Shown here piece after piece: positions 1 to 8,706 of a stretch of 64,000 bases of DNA. Positions within the stretch are counted from its first letter, which is position 1. The number at the start of each line of letters is the position of its first letter. The notes beneath the pieces were generated by a model. The model had not been told where the DNA came from and searched no databases. It was given only the letters and a program-made list of their open reading frames with translations. The translations under genes were made by a program, and so were the position numbers. Source of the DNA: Paraburkholderia dinghuensis. GTDB lineage: Bacteria; Pseudomonadota; Gammaproteobacteria; Burkholderiales; Burkholderiaceae. The stretch covers positions 39,915 to 103,914 of the forward strand of contig NZ_RQIS01000020.1 of NCBI RefSeq assembly GCF_003837865.1, in the 5' to 3' direction.

Positions 1-18
1 ACATCCGGCATGTGCCGG

Positions 19-1824
19 TCAGGCACACTCGATACGATTGCGCCCGTTCTTCTTCGCACGATAGAGCGCGAAGTCGCTGCGCGAGAGGGCGGCTTCGGCG
101 TTCGCGTCCTCGGCGGTCATCTCGGTGATGCCGATACTCACGGTGAGCGCAACCGGCCCGGCGTTGCTGGTAAGCGGTTGCTCCGCAACATGGCGCTGGA
201 TTCGCTGAGCGACCACGCGTGCGCCTTCGACACTCGCCGCACCGATCAGGACGGCGAACTCCTCGCCGCCGATGCGGCCGGCTACGTCGCCCGCTCGCAG
301 ATTCGTGCGCAGGATATCGGCGAAGTGGCGCAGCGCCTGGTCGCCGATCGCGTGGCCCCAGCAATCGTTGATCGATTTGAAGTGATCGAGGTCGCACATC
401 AGCACGGCCGATTGCGCACCGCCCGCGCGGCGCAACTGCGCAAGCTGCGCTTCAAGACGCGACATGAAGTGCCGGCGATTCGAAAGGAGCGTGAGGCCGT
501 CGGTCGTCGCGAACTCGTGCAGTTCCGCTTCGATGCGTTTGCGCTCGGTGACGTCCGTGATGAAGCCGTGCCACACCGTGACACCGTTCGCGAGCCGCTG
601 TGGTTTTGCATCGCCCTGACGCCATCGCAGCCCCTGCGTCGGCAACTGGACACGGTATTCGAGGTGCCAAGGCTGGAGATACGCGGCGGAATGCGTGAAC
701 GACGCGTGCCATGCGTCGAGGTCGTCGGGATGGATCAGCGCGTCGATGCAGGAACCGTCCTGCGAAACGGCTTCCGGTGTCAGTTCGTAGATCTCGGCAA
801 TGCCCGCGCTCGCGTATGGAAACGACAGACGCCCGTCGGGCGAACGGCGGCACTGAAACACCAGTCCCGGCACTTCGTTGGTGAGATTCGTCACGAGGTT
901 CGCGCTCTCGCGCAACCGCTCGGCCATTTCGCGCATCGACGTGATGTCGGTCGTCGTGCCGACCATGCGCAACGCGCGCCCTTCGTCGTCGCGGCTCATC
1001 ACCTTGCCGCGGCTGCAGATCCACTTGTAGCGACCGTCCTTGCAGCGGATGCGGTGCTCGACTTCGTAGCTTTCGGTTCGGCCTTCGAAATGGGCCTGCA
1101 TCGCCGCCTTCACGTAGTCGACGTCGTCGGGATGCAAACGTTTGTAGCTATCCTCGATGCGGTTCGTGAGCTCGTCGTCGGTATAGCCGAGTATTGCCTT
1201 CCAGCCCGTGGAATACTGGATTTCGCCCGTCACGACGTCACGGTCCCAGATGCCCGTGCCGCTGCCTGCTATCGCGAGCGTAAGTAAGCGTTCCCGTATG
1301 CGCAGCGCTTCGACTTCATCGCATTGGATGGCGGCACTCACCTGCTGGTCCACCAGCGCCGAGGCGATGCGCGCGAAATCGTTGAGGCTCGCACGTTCGG
1401 CATCGCCAAGCTCACGCGGCGCGTGGTCAATCAGACACAGACTGCCGATGCTTTCGCCCGTTGCGCGGCGCAACGGCCACGAGGCGACGAAACGCAACGG
1501 CAAGGCGCTCGCGGTCGACAGGAAGGTGCGCCATACCGGGTCGGCACCCGTGTCGGTCACGACGAGCGGCTCGCTCAGCCACGGCGCGCCGCTCGCGTCT
1601 TGCAGGCTGCGCAGCGCCTCGCGCAACGGCGCATCAAGGCCCGCGCCGCTCCAGCGCCCATTGGATTCGCCCGGTATCACACAGGCTGCCGCCACGCCGA
1701 AATGGCGCTCCGCCAGCCGCATCAGCCCGTCGAGCTGCGAGTCGGCTCCGGCCGCCGCCACAAGGGCGGTACGCGGCGCGGTCGAATCGGCCTGTGCGTC
1801 GGCGGGTGACGGTGTAACGGGCAT
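19..1824 (-). CDS. GAF-PAS-PAS-GGDEF diguanylate cyclase
   Basis: Predicted to make the second messenger cyclic di-GMP from two GTP. The chosen start (MPVTPSPADA) gives about 601 residues; the open frame continues 71 codons upstream, but that extension is Arg-rich and unlike the family. In order I see a GAF-like domain (roughly residues 20-160), a PAS domain with its PAC tail (GYTDDEL ... VGTTTDIT), a second PAS/PAC (ending HGFITDVTERK), and a C-terminal GGDEF domain. The active-site loop reads GGEEF, so catalysis should be intact. RAGD lies five residues before it and fits the RxxD product-inhibition I-site. There is no transmembrane segment, so it is probably cytosolic, with the GAF and PAS domains sensing a ligand or redox state. 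The signal is unknown. It is not in an obvious operon with its neighbours. Confidence 0.9.
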   Translation of the reverse strand: MPVTPSPADAQADSTAPRTALVAAAGADSQLDGLMRLAERHFGVAAACVIPGESNGRWSGAGLDAPLREALRSLQDASGAPWLSEPLVVTDTGADPVWRTFLSTASALPLRFVASWPLRRATGESIGSLCLIDHAPRELGDAERASLNDFARIASALVDQQVSAAIQCDEVEALRIRERLLTLAIAGSGTGIWDRDVVTGEIQYSTGWKAILGYTDDELTNRIEDSYKRLHPDDVDYVKAAMQAHFEGRTESYEVEHRIRCKDGRYKWICSRGKVMSRDDEGRALRMVGTTTDITSMREMAERLRESANLVTNLTNEVPGLVFQCRRSPDGRLSFPYASAGIAEIYELTPEAVSQDGSCIDALIHPDDLDAWHASFTHSAAYLQPWHLEYRVQLPTQGLRWRQGDAKPQRLANGVTVWHGFITDVTERKRIEAELHEFATTDGLTLLSNRRHFMSRLEAQLAQLRRAGGAQSAVLMCDLDHFKSINDCWGHAIGDQALRHFADILRTNLRAGDVAGRIGGEEFAVLIGAASVEGARVVAQRIQRHVAEQPLTSNAGPVALTVSIGITEMTAEDANAEAALSRSDFALYRAKKNGRNRIECA

Positions 1825-2043
1825 ACGGAGTATATGTCTGACGGAATGAGCACCTAGTATATAGCGCACATATCTCGCCAACGTGGCACTTCGTGGAATG
1901 GTGCCTCGACAGCGTCGCGCTACCGGCGGAACGCTCACGGCAGCACGCTCGTTGCGAACCCGCGAGCCGCGCACCACGGCGACTTTTCGCCAGCGCTGTC
2001 GCGTCCATGCCGCGGGTTCCCACCCGGATGTCGACACCCGGAC

Positions 2044-2874
2044 TCAACCGCCCTTGCCAGCCGTCAACTGCGCGTAGACATCGTGCGACACCTGCAGCAA
2101 CACGTTACGGTCGATGCCGCCCGAGACCGCGTAGCCAAAATCGCCGTCGACCCAGTAGAACACGTTCACCGGGCCATCCTGATACAGCTTGAACGCCGTG
2201 GTGTTCGAACTGACCCGACGGCGCGAAACGGCGAGTGTGATCCGCTCGCCCCGCGCGTTGTGATACATGAAGAGCGCGACCTGGCCGCCGTCGTCGGCGG
2301 GCATCAGCCGCCCGCCTGCCAGCGTGAAGCCGCTCTTTTCGAGCATCGGCGGATGAACGTCCGTGCCGAGGCGGTTCGCCAGCCACTGGACGAAGTCCTG
2401 CTCCTGCGCGCTGCTGCTCATGTCGTCCGGGCGCACGACCGAGGGCATATAAACGACATGCGCGATCGCCACATGGCGTGCGAACAGCTCGCTGCTGTCC
2501 GCGCCGACCGCGTGAATATCCGCGCCGCCCGTCGAAGACGACATCACGTTCGCGCCGAAGTGCGTACCCCAGCCGATACCGACGCCAATCACGAGCGCCG
2601 CCGCCAGCCCGGCGAAACGCGGCCAGTTCGCGGCCTCGCGCTTGCGGCTCGCCTCGGGCGCGGGACGCAAACGCGCCGGCACCGGTTCATCCAGCACGCG
2701 GTCGTAGCGCTCGTGCAGCAGCGTGTTCAGCGAAAAATAGCCGCTCACGCGTTGAGCGAGATCGGGATTGCGCTCGAGTTCGCGCTCGACATCCGCGCGG
2801 CGTGCTTCGGATAGCGTGCCGTCCACGTAGGCGTGGAGTTCGTCTTCTGTGACGGGATTCAGTTGATCGCTCAT
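2044..2874 (-). CDS. Transmembrane anti-sigma factor
   Basis: A 276-residue protein with an N-terminal anti-sigma-like segment (VTEDELHAYVDGTLSEARR), a single membrane segment at about residues 85-105 (FAGLAAALVIGVGIGWG) and a periplasmic C-terminal domain of about 170 residues. This is the usual plan of anti-sigma factors that hold an ECF sigma factor at the inner membrane. Its ATG overlaps the stop of the upstream sigma gene in an ATGA arrangement (2871-2874), which implies translational coupling. The zinc-binding HxxxCxxC of classic ZAS domains is not visible, so it would be a zinc-free type. The inducing signal cannot be read from sequence. Confidence 0.8.
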   Translation of the reverse strand: MSDQLNPVTEDELHAYVDGTLSEARRADVERELERNPDLAQRVSGYFSLNTLLHERYDRVLDEPVPARLRPAPEASRKREAANWPRFAGLAAALVIGVGIGWGTHFGANVMSSSTGGADIHAVGADSSELFARHVAIAHVVYMPSVVRPDDMSSSAQEQDFVQWLANRLGTDVHPPMLEKSGFTLAGGRLMPADDGGQVALFMYHNARGERITLAVSRRRVSSNTTAFKLYQDGPVNVFYWVDGDFGYAVSGGIDRNVLLQVSHDVYAQLTAGKGG

Positions 2875-3389
2875 CGCACCACCTTCAGGTTCGCTCGCGG
2901 GACCGCACCGGCCATCAGCGCGCGCAGCCGCTCTCGCCCCCTCGACAGACGCGACATCACCGTGCCGACCGGAATGTCGAGGGCCAGCGCCACATCGGCG
3001 TAACTCATTTCTTCGAGGCCCACGAGCAGCACGACTACGCGCTGATCCGCGGGCAAGCGCTGCAACGCGTAGTCGAGATCGCGGACTTCCAGTGTGGCCG
3101 ACTGGCTCGCCGGGACCGCGTATTCGGTCTCGGGAACGCCTTCGTCATCGACGGACACATGCACACCGCGCGTCGACAGTTTGCGCACCTGGTTCACAAA
3201 GATGTTGTGCATGATCGTGAAGAGCCAGGCGCGCAGATCGGTGCCGGCGCGAAACAGTTCCGTGCGCCCCAGCGCGCGCTCGAGCGTGTCCTGCACCAGA
3301 TCGTCGGCCAGTTCCCGGTTGTTGATCAGCGCCCGTGCGTAGCGTCGCAAGCGCGGCACGTGGTCTATCAGTTCGTCACGGATGTCCAT
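2871..3389 (-). CDS. ECF-family RNA polymerase sigma factor
   Basis: A 172-residue sigma factor. Region 2 is at residues 8-75 (LADDLVQDTLERAL and LRAWLFTIMHNIFVN, the promoter-melting core). Region 4 is at about 105-160, with a helix-turn-helix (MSYADVALALDIPVGTVMSRLSRGRERLR) for the -35 element. The open frame runs far upstream to 4022, but the ATG at 3389 starts exactly at the conserved N-terminus (MDIRDELIDHVPRLRRYA). The gene overlaps the anti-sigma gene by 4 bases on one side and the 3368-4150 membrane gene by 22 bases on the other, so all three are probably one transcript. Targets are unknown. Confidence 0.92.
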   Translation of the reverse strand: MDIRDELIDHVPRLRRYARALINNRELADDLVQDTLERALGRTELFRAGTDLRAWLFTIMHNIFVNQVRKLSTRGVHVSVDDEGVPETEYAVPASQSATLEVRDLDYALQRLPADQRVVVLLVGLEEMSYADVALALDIPVGTVMSRLSRGRERLRALMAGAVPRANLKVVR

Positions 3390-4150
3390 GTTCCATTCCC
3401 GCCCGCTTGCTCCACGCCGTTCGTTTGACGGCGGGTACCGCCCGCACCCGCCATCGTCGCCATGTCCGCTGCGCGCATCAGTTCGTGCGTACCCGCATTG
3501 CCCGCCAGCACGCAGCGCGTGCCGTGCCTGGCCCAGCCGATCAGCCGCAGCGCACCGATCCGCCGCGCGCTCCACTGTGGTTCGTTTTCGGCGAACCACG
3601 CTCGCGCGCACAGCAATACGATCTTCTGCCCTTGCGCATTCTCGTAGACGTAGCGTCGTGCAAACGCCAGCGGCCCGAGGTCCGGCGTGCCGCGCGCGAT
3701 GAGACGCAGGCCGGCTGCATGTAAATCGAAGGGCTTCGGCGGCATGTCCGGTGTGCTCGTGGCTGCTTCCCCGGCTGAGACGTTGGTCGCTTCGATCAAC
3801 GCCATGACCGCGGCGTCGTTCAGCATTTGCGGCGTCGCCTCGGACGTCGCGAGCCACGCTGTTGCCACGCCGGCCAGCATGACGAACGTAATGGCCGCAA
3901 GCGAGGCCTGCCGCCAGCCTGCGCGACGGGACGTGGGCACCGGCGCCGGATCGGCCTGGAAACGCGGAAATACGCGCCGCATCAGGACATTCAGGCGGCG
4001 ATAGAAGAGGATGCGCCGCCATTCGCCCGGGTGCATTGCCAGATAACGCCGCACACGGGCAGCGCGCTCGGGTGCAACGGAACCGTCAGTGTATGCCTGG
4101 ATATCTGCCTCCGACACCGGCGGGTGTTCAAGCGTCCCCTTGAGAATCAT
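3368..4150 (-). CDS. Membrane anti-sigma-like protein, first gene of the sigma operon
   Basis: A 260-residue protein built like the anti-sigma factor at 2044-2874. It has an N-terminal segment SEADIQAYTDGSVAPERAARVRRYL, one membrane helix at about residues 82-102 (ASLAAITFVMLAGVATAWLA), then a periplasmic domain. Its last codons overlap the sigma gene start (3368-3389). The similar N-terminal module (LxAYxDG ... R) suggests it too binds the sigma factor. It could be a second anti-sigma, a co-regulator or a signal receptor; sequence alone does not decide. I am confident it is a real gene because of the tight overlap and the clean domain plan. Confidence 0.7.
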   Translation of the reverse strand: MILKGTLEHPPVSEADIQAYTDGSVAPERAARVRRYLAMHPGEWRRILFYRRLNVLMRRVFPRFQADPAPVPTSRRAGWRQASLAAITFVMLAGVATAWLATSEATPQMLNDAAVMALIEATNVSAGEAATSTPDMPPKPFDLHAAGLRLIARGTPDLGPLAFARRYVYENAQGQKIVLLCARAWFAENEPQWSARRIGALRLIGWARHGTRCVLAGNAGTHELMRAADMATMAGAGGTRRQTNGVEQAGGNGTWTSVTN

Positions 4151-4183
4151 GATCTTTCGACCGTGCGAGGTTGGGATGATGGG

Positions 4184-4210
4184 CTAACACGCGGCCGGTG
4201 GTTCTATTCC
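4184..4210 (-). promoter_or_regulatory. Candidate ECF-type autoregulatory promoter
   Basis: On the minus strand GGAAT (4206-4210) is followed after 17 bases by GTTAG (4184-4188), about 34 bases before the first gene of the sigma operon. GGAA(C/T) with a GTT-like -10 is a common ECF promoter form, so the sigma factor may drive its own operon. This rests on eye inspection of one site. Confidence 0.3.
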
Positions 4211-4737
4211 CGTTTCGTGCAATTCCGGGGGCTTCGGGCGGCGTTTTCGGCGACGGCGCGGATTTCGTCAGACAACGGCACAACCGCCCGCTTCACGCGG
4301 AAGCAAGCCTGAACTGCACTCAGAACCCCGACGCTCGACGACAAGCGCACCGGTGACGGTCTCGCATTTGCAGTGCTTGCGTGCGACTTGTGCGCCTTGG
4401 GCCCCTTGGGGAGAATGAGAAAGGCCTTGGCGAATACGTGCGATGGAAAACAGCAACGGACCGAGCGGCGCGCAAACGACGTTGCATCGGCGTCGCGAAC
4501 AGCCTGCGTTCGGCCAACACCGCCGGATGGCAGTGCAGGGATCTCGGTGTGCTGGAAAAATCGACTAGATCAGTGGGAAGAAGGTTCTTTGCGGATTTCG
4601 GGGGAGACCGCTTGCGGACAGGCGGTAGTCGGCCAGAAGCGGTCCTTAGTTGATACCGTCTGTCGGACATCCTGTCGGCGGTTCAACCCCAAAAGCAGTC
4701 GCACGAGGTCGTGTCGATCCATCTGTGCGTCAAGAGA
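4211..4737. other. Non-coding stretch, no feature supported
   Basis: About 530 bases upstream of the sigma operon and past the end of the GIY-YIG gene. Open frames here are short, Arg/Ser-rich and match nothing I recognise. No tRNA, repeat array or terminator was seen. Confidence 0.5.
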
Positions 4738-5157
4738 TCAGAGCCAGTCGGCTACATCACCCCGCTCGATCTGTTGCAGCGGGGCGTATGACCTCTGGAT
4801 ATTGAAGGGGTTCGCATGGGTGTCGTGCCGATAGATATGGCGGAACAACCCTTCCAACTCTTCGACCTGTTCCTTCGTTATGTTGTCCCAGACCTCAAAG
4901 ACCGAGAAATGAGACCAGGTTTTTCCGCAATCATCCTCGTGCTTTTTGAGTCTGCCCCGTACTCCAGATTTTTCGCCCCGCGCCATTCCGATGTAGACCA
5001 CGTCCCTTTCGTCATATAGGACGTAGATACCGCGGACCCGGATGGGAACAGAATTTATTTCACTCTTGGGCTTGAACTCGTAGGAGTTCTTGAACAGGAA
5101 GCACGGTGCGATGGGCATTTCAATGGATTTCGGTGGTCGATCATCGTATATCGGCAT
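4738..5157 (-). CDS. Stand-alone GIY-YIG nuclease-fold protein
   Basis: A 139-residue protein carrying one GIY-YIG domain. The two signature strands are GIYVLYDERDVVYIG (about residues 43-57), followed by the expected Arg (GVRGRLKKH) and the catalytic Glu position (EELEGLFRHIYR), so the active site looks complete. Nothing else is fused to it, unlike UvrC or homing endonucleases, so the substrate is open: DNA repair, mobile-element biology and defence are all possible. The gene is visibly lower in GC than its neighbours and sits alone between two gene-poor stretches, which suggests horizontal acquisition. Confidence 0.75.
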   Translation of the reverse strand: MPIYDDRPPKSIEMPIAPCFLFKNSYEFKPKSEINSVPIRVRGIYVLYDERDVVYIGMARGEKSGVRGRLKKHEDDCGKTWSHFSVFEVWDNITKEQVEELEGLFRHIYRHDTHANPFNIQRSYAPLQQIERGDVADWL

Positions 5158-5498
5158 ATTACCCAGAGACGTGACGGTAAAGCACGGTTCGCCATCTCGG
5201 CATCGAAGTCGACGATGTACTCGGGGACCGGCCGTTCAAACCGCTAGAGTGCCAACGGCGGCTCAGGGTCGGCCACGGCCGACCGCGCCGGGCAACTGTC
5301 GGCCACTTCCGGTCTTTGGCTCTGCACGCGTGGTTGACTGTCAAATGTCAGCTGCAAACTGTAAGCGGCCGGTCCACTTGCGATCGTGGGCATTGAATCG
5401 GCGGTGGGCTCGCCTTGCCACGCGGATTACTTCGCCCCAAAGGCTGAGGCGCGAGCGTTGAATGGCGCCTTCATGTCGACGAACAATTAGTTCGGTGA
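5158..5498. other. Non-coding stretch, no feature supported
   Basis: About 340 bases between the GIY-YIG gene and larC. Only short, compositionally odd frames are present. No terminator for larC was recognised. Confidence 0.45.
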
Positions 5499-6884
5499 TC
5501 AGTCATCTCTCACGCGTTCCTCGTCTTGGCCAATTTGCGCATCCCCTGTTTTGCGGCGGCTGAGGACCATGTTCTCGGCATGGCTGCGCAAACGGGTCCG
5601 CTCGGATCGGTTGCCTTCACGCGCGACATCGTCAATCTCCGCCTTGGCGGTCCATTGGCCATTGGGACGTTCCACACTCTTGACGCGGATTCGGCGGCCG
5701 TCGACCTCGACCGAGTCGATCGAGCGCGCCAGAGCCTTGGCGTTGACCGTGTAGTAACGCAAGCCGATGGTAGTCGTCTCTGCAAAGCACGCTTCGATCG
5801 CCCGCTCCAGCATTACAGGCGCCGCGAGGATCCGGATATGGGCGAAACTGCGGCCTTTCTTGCCGATCCCTGAAAATTGGACGACGTCGTGGACACCCTC
5901 CTGCGCACGAATACGGTCGAGTCCAATAGAGAGATCTTCTGGTGCTTGATCGTCGATATCGAACTCAATGACCGTGAGTTCGCGATGCGGCAACCGCGAA
6001 GCGGATTGCGCTTGCTCTCGTGATACGAGGACTCGAACACAATTGCTCAAGCCTGCAATCCTGCGGGTTCCAAATCCGATGCCTGATCTTTCGAGAGCGC
6101 GCGGGAGAGACGGCATGACTTGCCGATTACAAAGATAGCGAACAATAGCGGCGCCGGTCGGCGTCACTCGCTCTCCCGAAAAGCCGTCCTGGATCGTTTC
6201 AAATCCTTCGAGAAGCAGCACAGTTGCTGGCGCAGGGACGGGGAGCAGACCATGTTCCGAGCGTACGCGCCCTTGGCCGAGCGGAAGCGGAGCGACGCTC
6301 CAGTCGGCATGAACCGAAGCGATGAGTGCAGAGGCCGCCACGATGTCGCAGATCGTATCGACGGCGCCGATCTCGTGAAACGTCACCTCCTCCTCTGCCA
6401 CGCCGTGGACCCGAGCTTCCGCCTGCGCCAGAAGCTGGAATATAGACACGGCATGCTGCTTTACCGCATCGGATAAGGGAGCGTTTTGCAGAAGTTCGCG
6501 AATATCCTGCCACCTACGATGCGCGTGGTCGTGCCTGGACTCGGGCGAGGCCTGGTCGCGCCGACCGCGTAGCTCGCTGAACTCCGCGAGGTTTTGCTCA
6601 TGAATTTCCCCTGCGTGGCCGTCCGCACCGGCCGGTTCGTGTCGATGCGACAACGCCCCCGGAACTCCCACAATGAACCGATGGCCGACAAGCGTCCCAT
6701 CGTTGTGCAATTCCAGACGACATTCGGCGTCCGGTCCCAAACTGAGCTGGTCGATCGAATCGCGTACGGTGTCTTCGAATTCGGGAAAAGCATCAAGAAG
6801 TGCCGCGACGAACATATCTCCGGCAATTCCGCCGAGCGGATCGAGATGAACGCAAAGACGTCTGCAATTATCTTTTTCAGCCAT
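5499..6884 (-). CDS. larC: LarC-type nickel insertion protein for NPN cofactor
   Basis: LarC is a CTP-dependent cyclometallase that inserts nickel into pyridinium-3,5-bisthiocarboxylate mononucleotide, the last step of NPN cofactor synthesis. The family N-terminus CVHLDPLGGIAGDMF is clear. A His-rich stretch follows (HRHEPAGADGHAGEIHE and RHDHAHRRW, about residues 80-125), fitting nickel handling. Conserved blocks include VTFHEIGAVDTICDIV, LPVPAPATVLLLEG, TPTGAAIVRYL and, near the C-terminus, ETTTIGLRYY. It is one continuous frame of 461 residues, unlike Lactiplantibacillus larC, which needs a frameshift. I chose ATG 6884 because GGAGG (6893-6897) precedes it at proper spacing; the frame itself opens at a TTG without a ribosome site. 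It lies on the strand opposite larE-larB, past the aldo/keto reductase gene. Confidence 0.88.
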   Translation of the reverse strand: MAEKDNCRRLCVHLDPLGGIAGDMFVAALLDAFPEFEDTVRDSIDQLSLGPDAECRLELHNDGTLVGHRFIVGVPGALSHRHEPAGADGHAGEIHEQNLAEFSELRGRRDQASPESRHDHAHRRWQDIRELLQNAPLSDAVKQHAVSIFQLLAQAEARVHGVAEEEVTFHEIGAVDTICDIVAASALIASVHADWSVAPLPLGQGRVRSEHGLLPVPAPATVLLLEGFETIQDGFSGERVTPTGAAIVRYLCNRQVMPSLPRALERSGIGFGTRRIAGLSNCVRVLVSREQAQSASRLPHRELTVIEFDIDDQAPEDLSIGLDRIRAQEGVHDVVQFSGIGKKGRSFAHIRILAAPVMLERAIEACFAETTTIGLRYYTVNAKALARSIDSVEVDGRRIRVKSVERPNGQWTAKAEIDDVAREGNRSERTRLRSHAENMVLSRRKTGDAQIGQDEERVRDD

Positions 6885-7031
6885 TCCTCGATCCTCCGGG
6901 AACAATTAGTAGAAGTAGAACGGCGTGGCGATGTCCATACGTGGCGTTGGCTGGGGCGTTCTCGCTGCGCCTCGCTCGGCATCGTGCCGACCGCGCGACA
7001 CGCCGATTACATCGAATCCTGGCCGGAGGTG

Positions 7032-8117
7032 CTACTCGTCCGGGGCGTCCGGTAGCGTGATGTCCCTGGGACGGGTTTCGGAGTGGAAGAAAGTGGCCTG
7101 GCTCAGGACAGGGGCGGCGCGCTGGGTGATGGCGGCCATCTGGGCCGCGGACAGCGGCGTGAATTCGCGGGCGATCCGAACGTTCTCCTCGAGTTGCGCG
7201 ATGTTGTCGCAACCAACAATGACGGTGCTAACGGGGAGTGAAAGCACGTAGTTCGTGGCGTCACGCATGTTCAGCGTTCCCGGGCGAGTGGCTACACCTT
7301 CCCAGGAGCGCCGCTGCACCTCGACGGGTGGCGGAGTCCAGCTGGACAGGATACGGCCACGCGCGGCAATCTTCATGCCGATGATCCCCATCTGCTTTTC
7401 GACGACGGCGGAGAGCAGACGCTTGATGAAGCTGTGGGGGCTGAGGGTGTCGGCTGCGTTGAGGGCGAGAATGCAAGCGTCGAAGGGAAAGCGGTTGATG
7501 AGTTCGATGATGGGATCGGGCTGGTAGTGGGCTGCGAAACCAAGATGGCGGACTACCTTTTGGTCGTGCATCTGGGTCAAGGCTTCCATGGCGCCGCCCT
7601 TGCCGAAGACGACGTTGATCTCCTCGGGGACGCCAATGTTGTGGAGCAGCCAGAGGTCGAGGTGATCCGTCTTCATGAGCTTGAGGGACTGTTCGATATC
7701 ACGGAGGGCGCCGTCGCGGCTGCGCTCCCTGGTCTTGGTGCAAAGGAACACTTCATTGCGGCGGTGTTCCATGACGCGTCCTATGTATTGCTCGCTCCAC
7801 CGCTCAGGGAAGCCGTATCTGGGGGCGGTGTCGATGAAGTTGACACCGAGATCGAGCGCTCGCTCGATTAGCGGTACGGCAACGTCGAAATTGTTAGGTT
7901 GTTCGATAGCGCTCTGGCCACCAAGGGATGAGATACCGACCTTGAAACCCGTCTTGCCGAGGTTGCGCGTGGGCATGGACCCCTGCGTTTTCGGATTGTC
8001 GGGCAGGGCCGGAAGCTGGTCCGGTGCGGCGTGGACTTCGTGGGAAAGAAATCCTGCGGCGAGGACACCTCCGGTCTTGAGGAATCGGCGGCGGTCGGGA
8101 GAGGGAGACTGCTTCAT
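7032..8117 (-). CDS. Tat-exported aldo/keto reductase
   Basis: A 361-residue aldo/keto reductase with a twin-arginine signal (DRRRFLKTGGVLAAGFLS), so it is predicted to fold with NADP(H) in the cytoplasm and be exported. The catalytic tetrad is visible: Asp (FIDTAPRYG), Tyr (same loop), Lys (FLCTKT) and His (LLHNIG). The substrate is unknown. I start it at ATG 8117, preceded by AGAGAGG; the frame runs about 100 codons further upstream through unrelated sequence. It lies between larC (same strand, 147 bases apart) and the divergent larE-larB pair, so it may be part of the nickel-cofactor locus. That link is inference from position. Confidence 0.85.
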   Translation of the reverse strand: MKQSPSPDRRRFLKTGGVLAAGFLSHEVHAAPDQLPALPDNPKTQGSMPTRNLGKTGFKVGISSLGGQSAIEQPNNFDVAVPLIERALDLGVNFIDTAPRYGFPERWSEQYIGRVMEHRRNEVFLCTKTRERSRDGALRDIEQSLKLMKTDHLDLWLLHNIGVPEEINVVFGKGGAMEALTQMHDQKVVRHLGFAAHYQPDPIIELINRFPFDACILALNAADTLSPHSFIKRLLSAVVEKQMGIIGMKIAARGRILSSWTPPPVEVQRRSWEGVATRPGTLNMRDATNYVLSLPVSTVIVGCDNIAQLEENVRIAREFTPLSAAQMAAITQRAAPVLSQATFFHSETRPRDITLPDAPDE

Positions 8118-8706
8118 GGGAAACCTCTCTACGTGGTGCGAAGAGATTGATTCCCATAATAGGTTATTCTCCGACCAACACCGCAGCAATGCGATTCGCA
8201 GCCTGCAGGAGACAGTGGATTCGTTAGGATACGTCAATCCTTCCCTGCTCAAGCGGGCTTTCCTGGCGAGCCGGCGGCCGGTCAGACCGGCCTGGCTGTT
8301 ACGACGAGATGACACTGAGCCACGCCACGCTTCCAAAGTCAGATTTCCGGAGGACCGGCTGAGGCTGGTCACCACCTGCGGGCGCGGCCGAACCGGCAAC
8401 AGGAATATCGCGCGAATCACTGGTCAAGCGTAAGAGCAGGCATGAGTCGTCATCGACTATGTCGTCCGGACGTGGCACAGAGTTCGGTTTTTGGTAGTAA
8501 AGTCCAATGGCGACGCACTGTGCAAATTCTGGTTCGCCCCTTGAACTCGAATTGTGTTTGTGGTCCGTTTTGCGGAGGCCATGACCATTGGCGCACCTTC
8601 ACGGTCAGGATGATAGCGCCTGAGGGGCGAGGCGATAGCGCTTGCGCTGGCAACAAGTGACAGGAGCCGGAAAGTCGCCGCGCACGCAACGGAGGAGGTC
8701 TCTGAG
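8118..8706. other. Divergent intergenic region of the lar locus
   Basis: About 590 bases between the reductase gene (left) and larE (right); it must hold both promoters. I see a strong ribosome site GGAGGAGG (8691-8698) before larE. No convincing promoter hexamers, riboswitch or gene was found. Confidence 0.5.

Noticed and set aside
5..18. CCGGCATGTGCCGG palindrome just past the GGDEF gene stop
   Set aside because: Could be a terminator stem, but the window edge removes the sequence needed to see a T tract, and the loop is very small.
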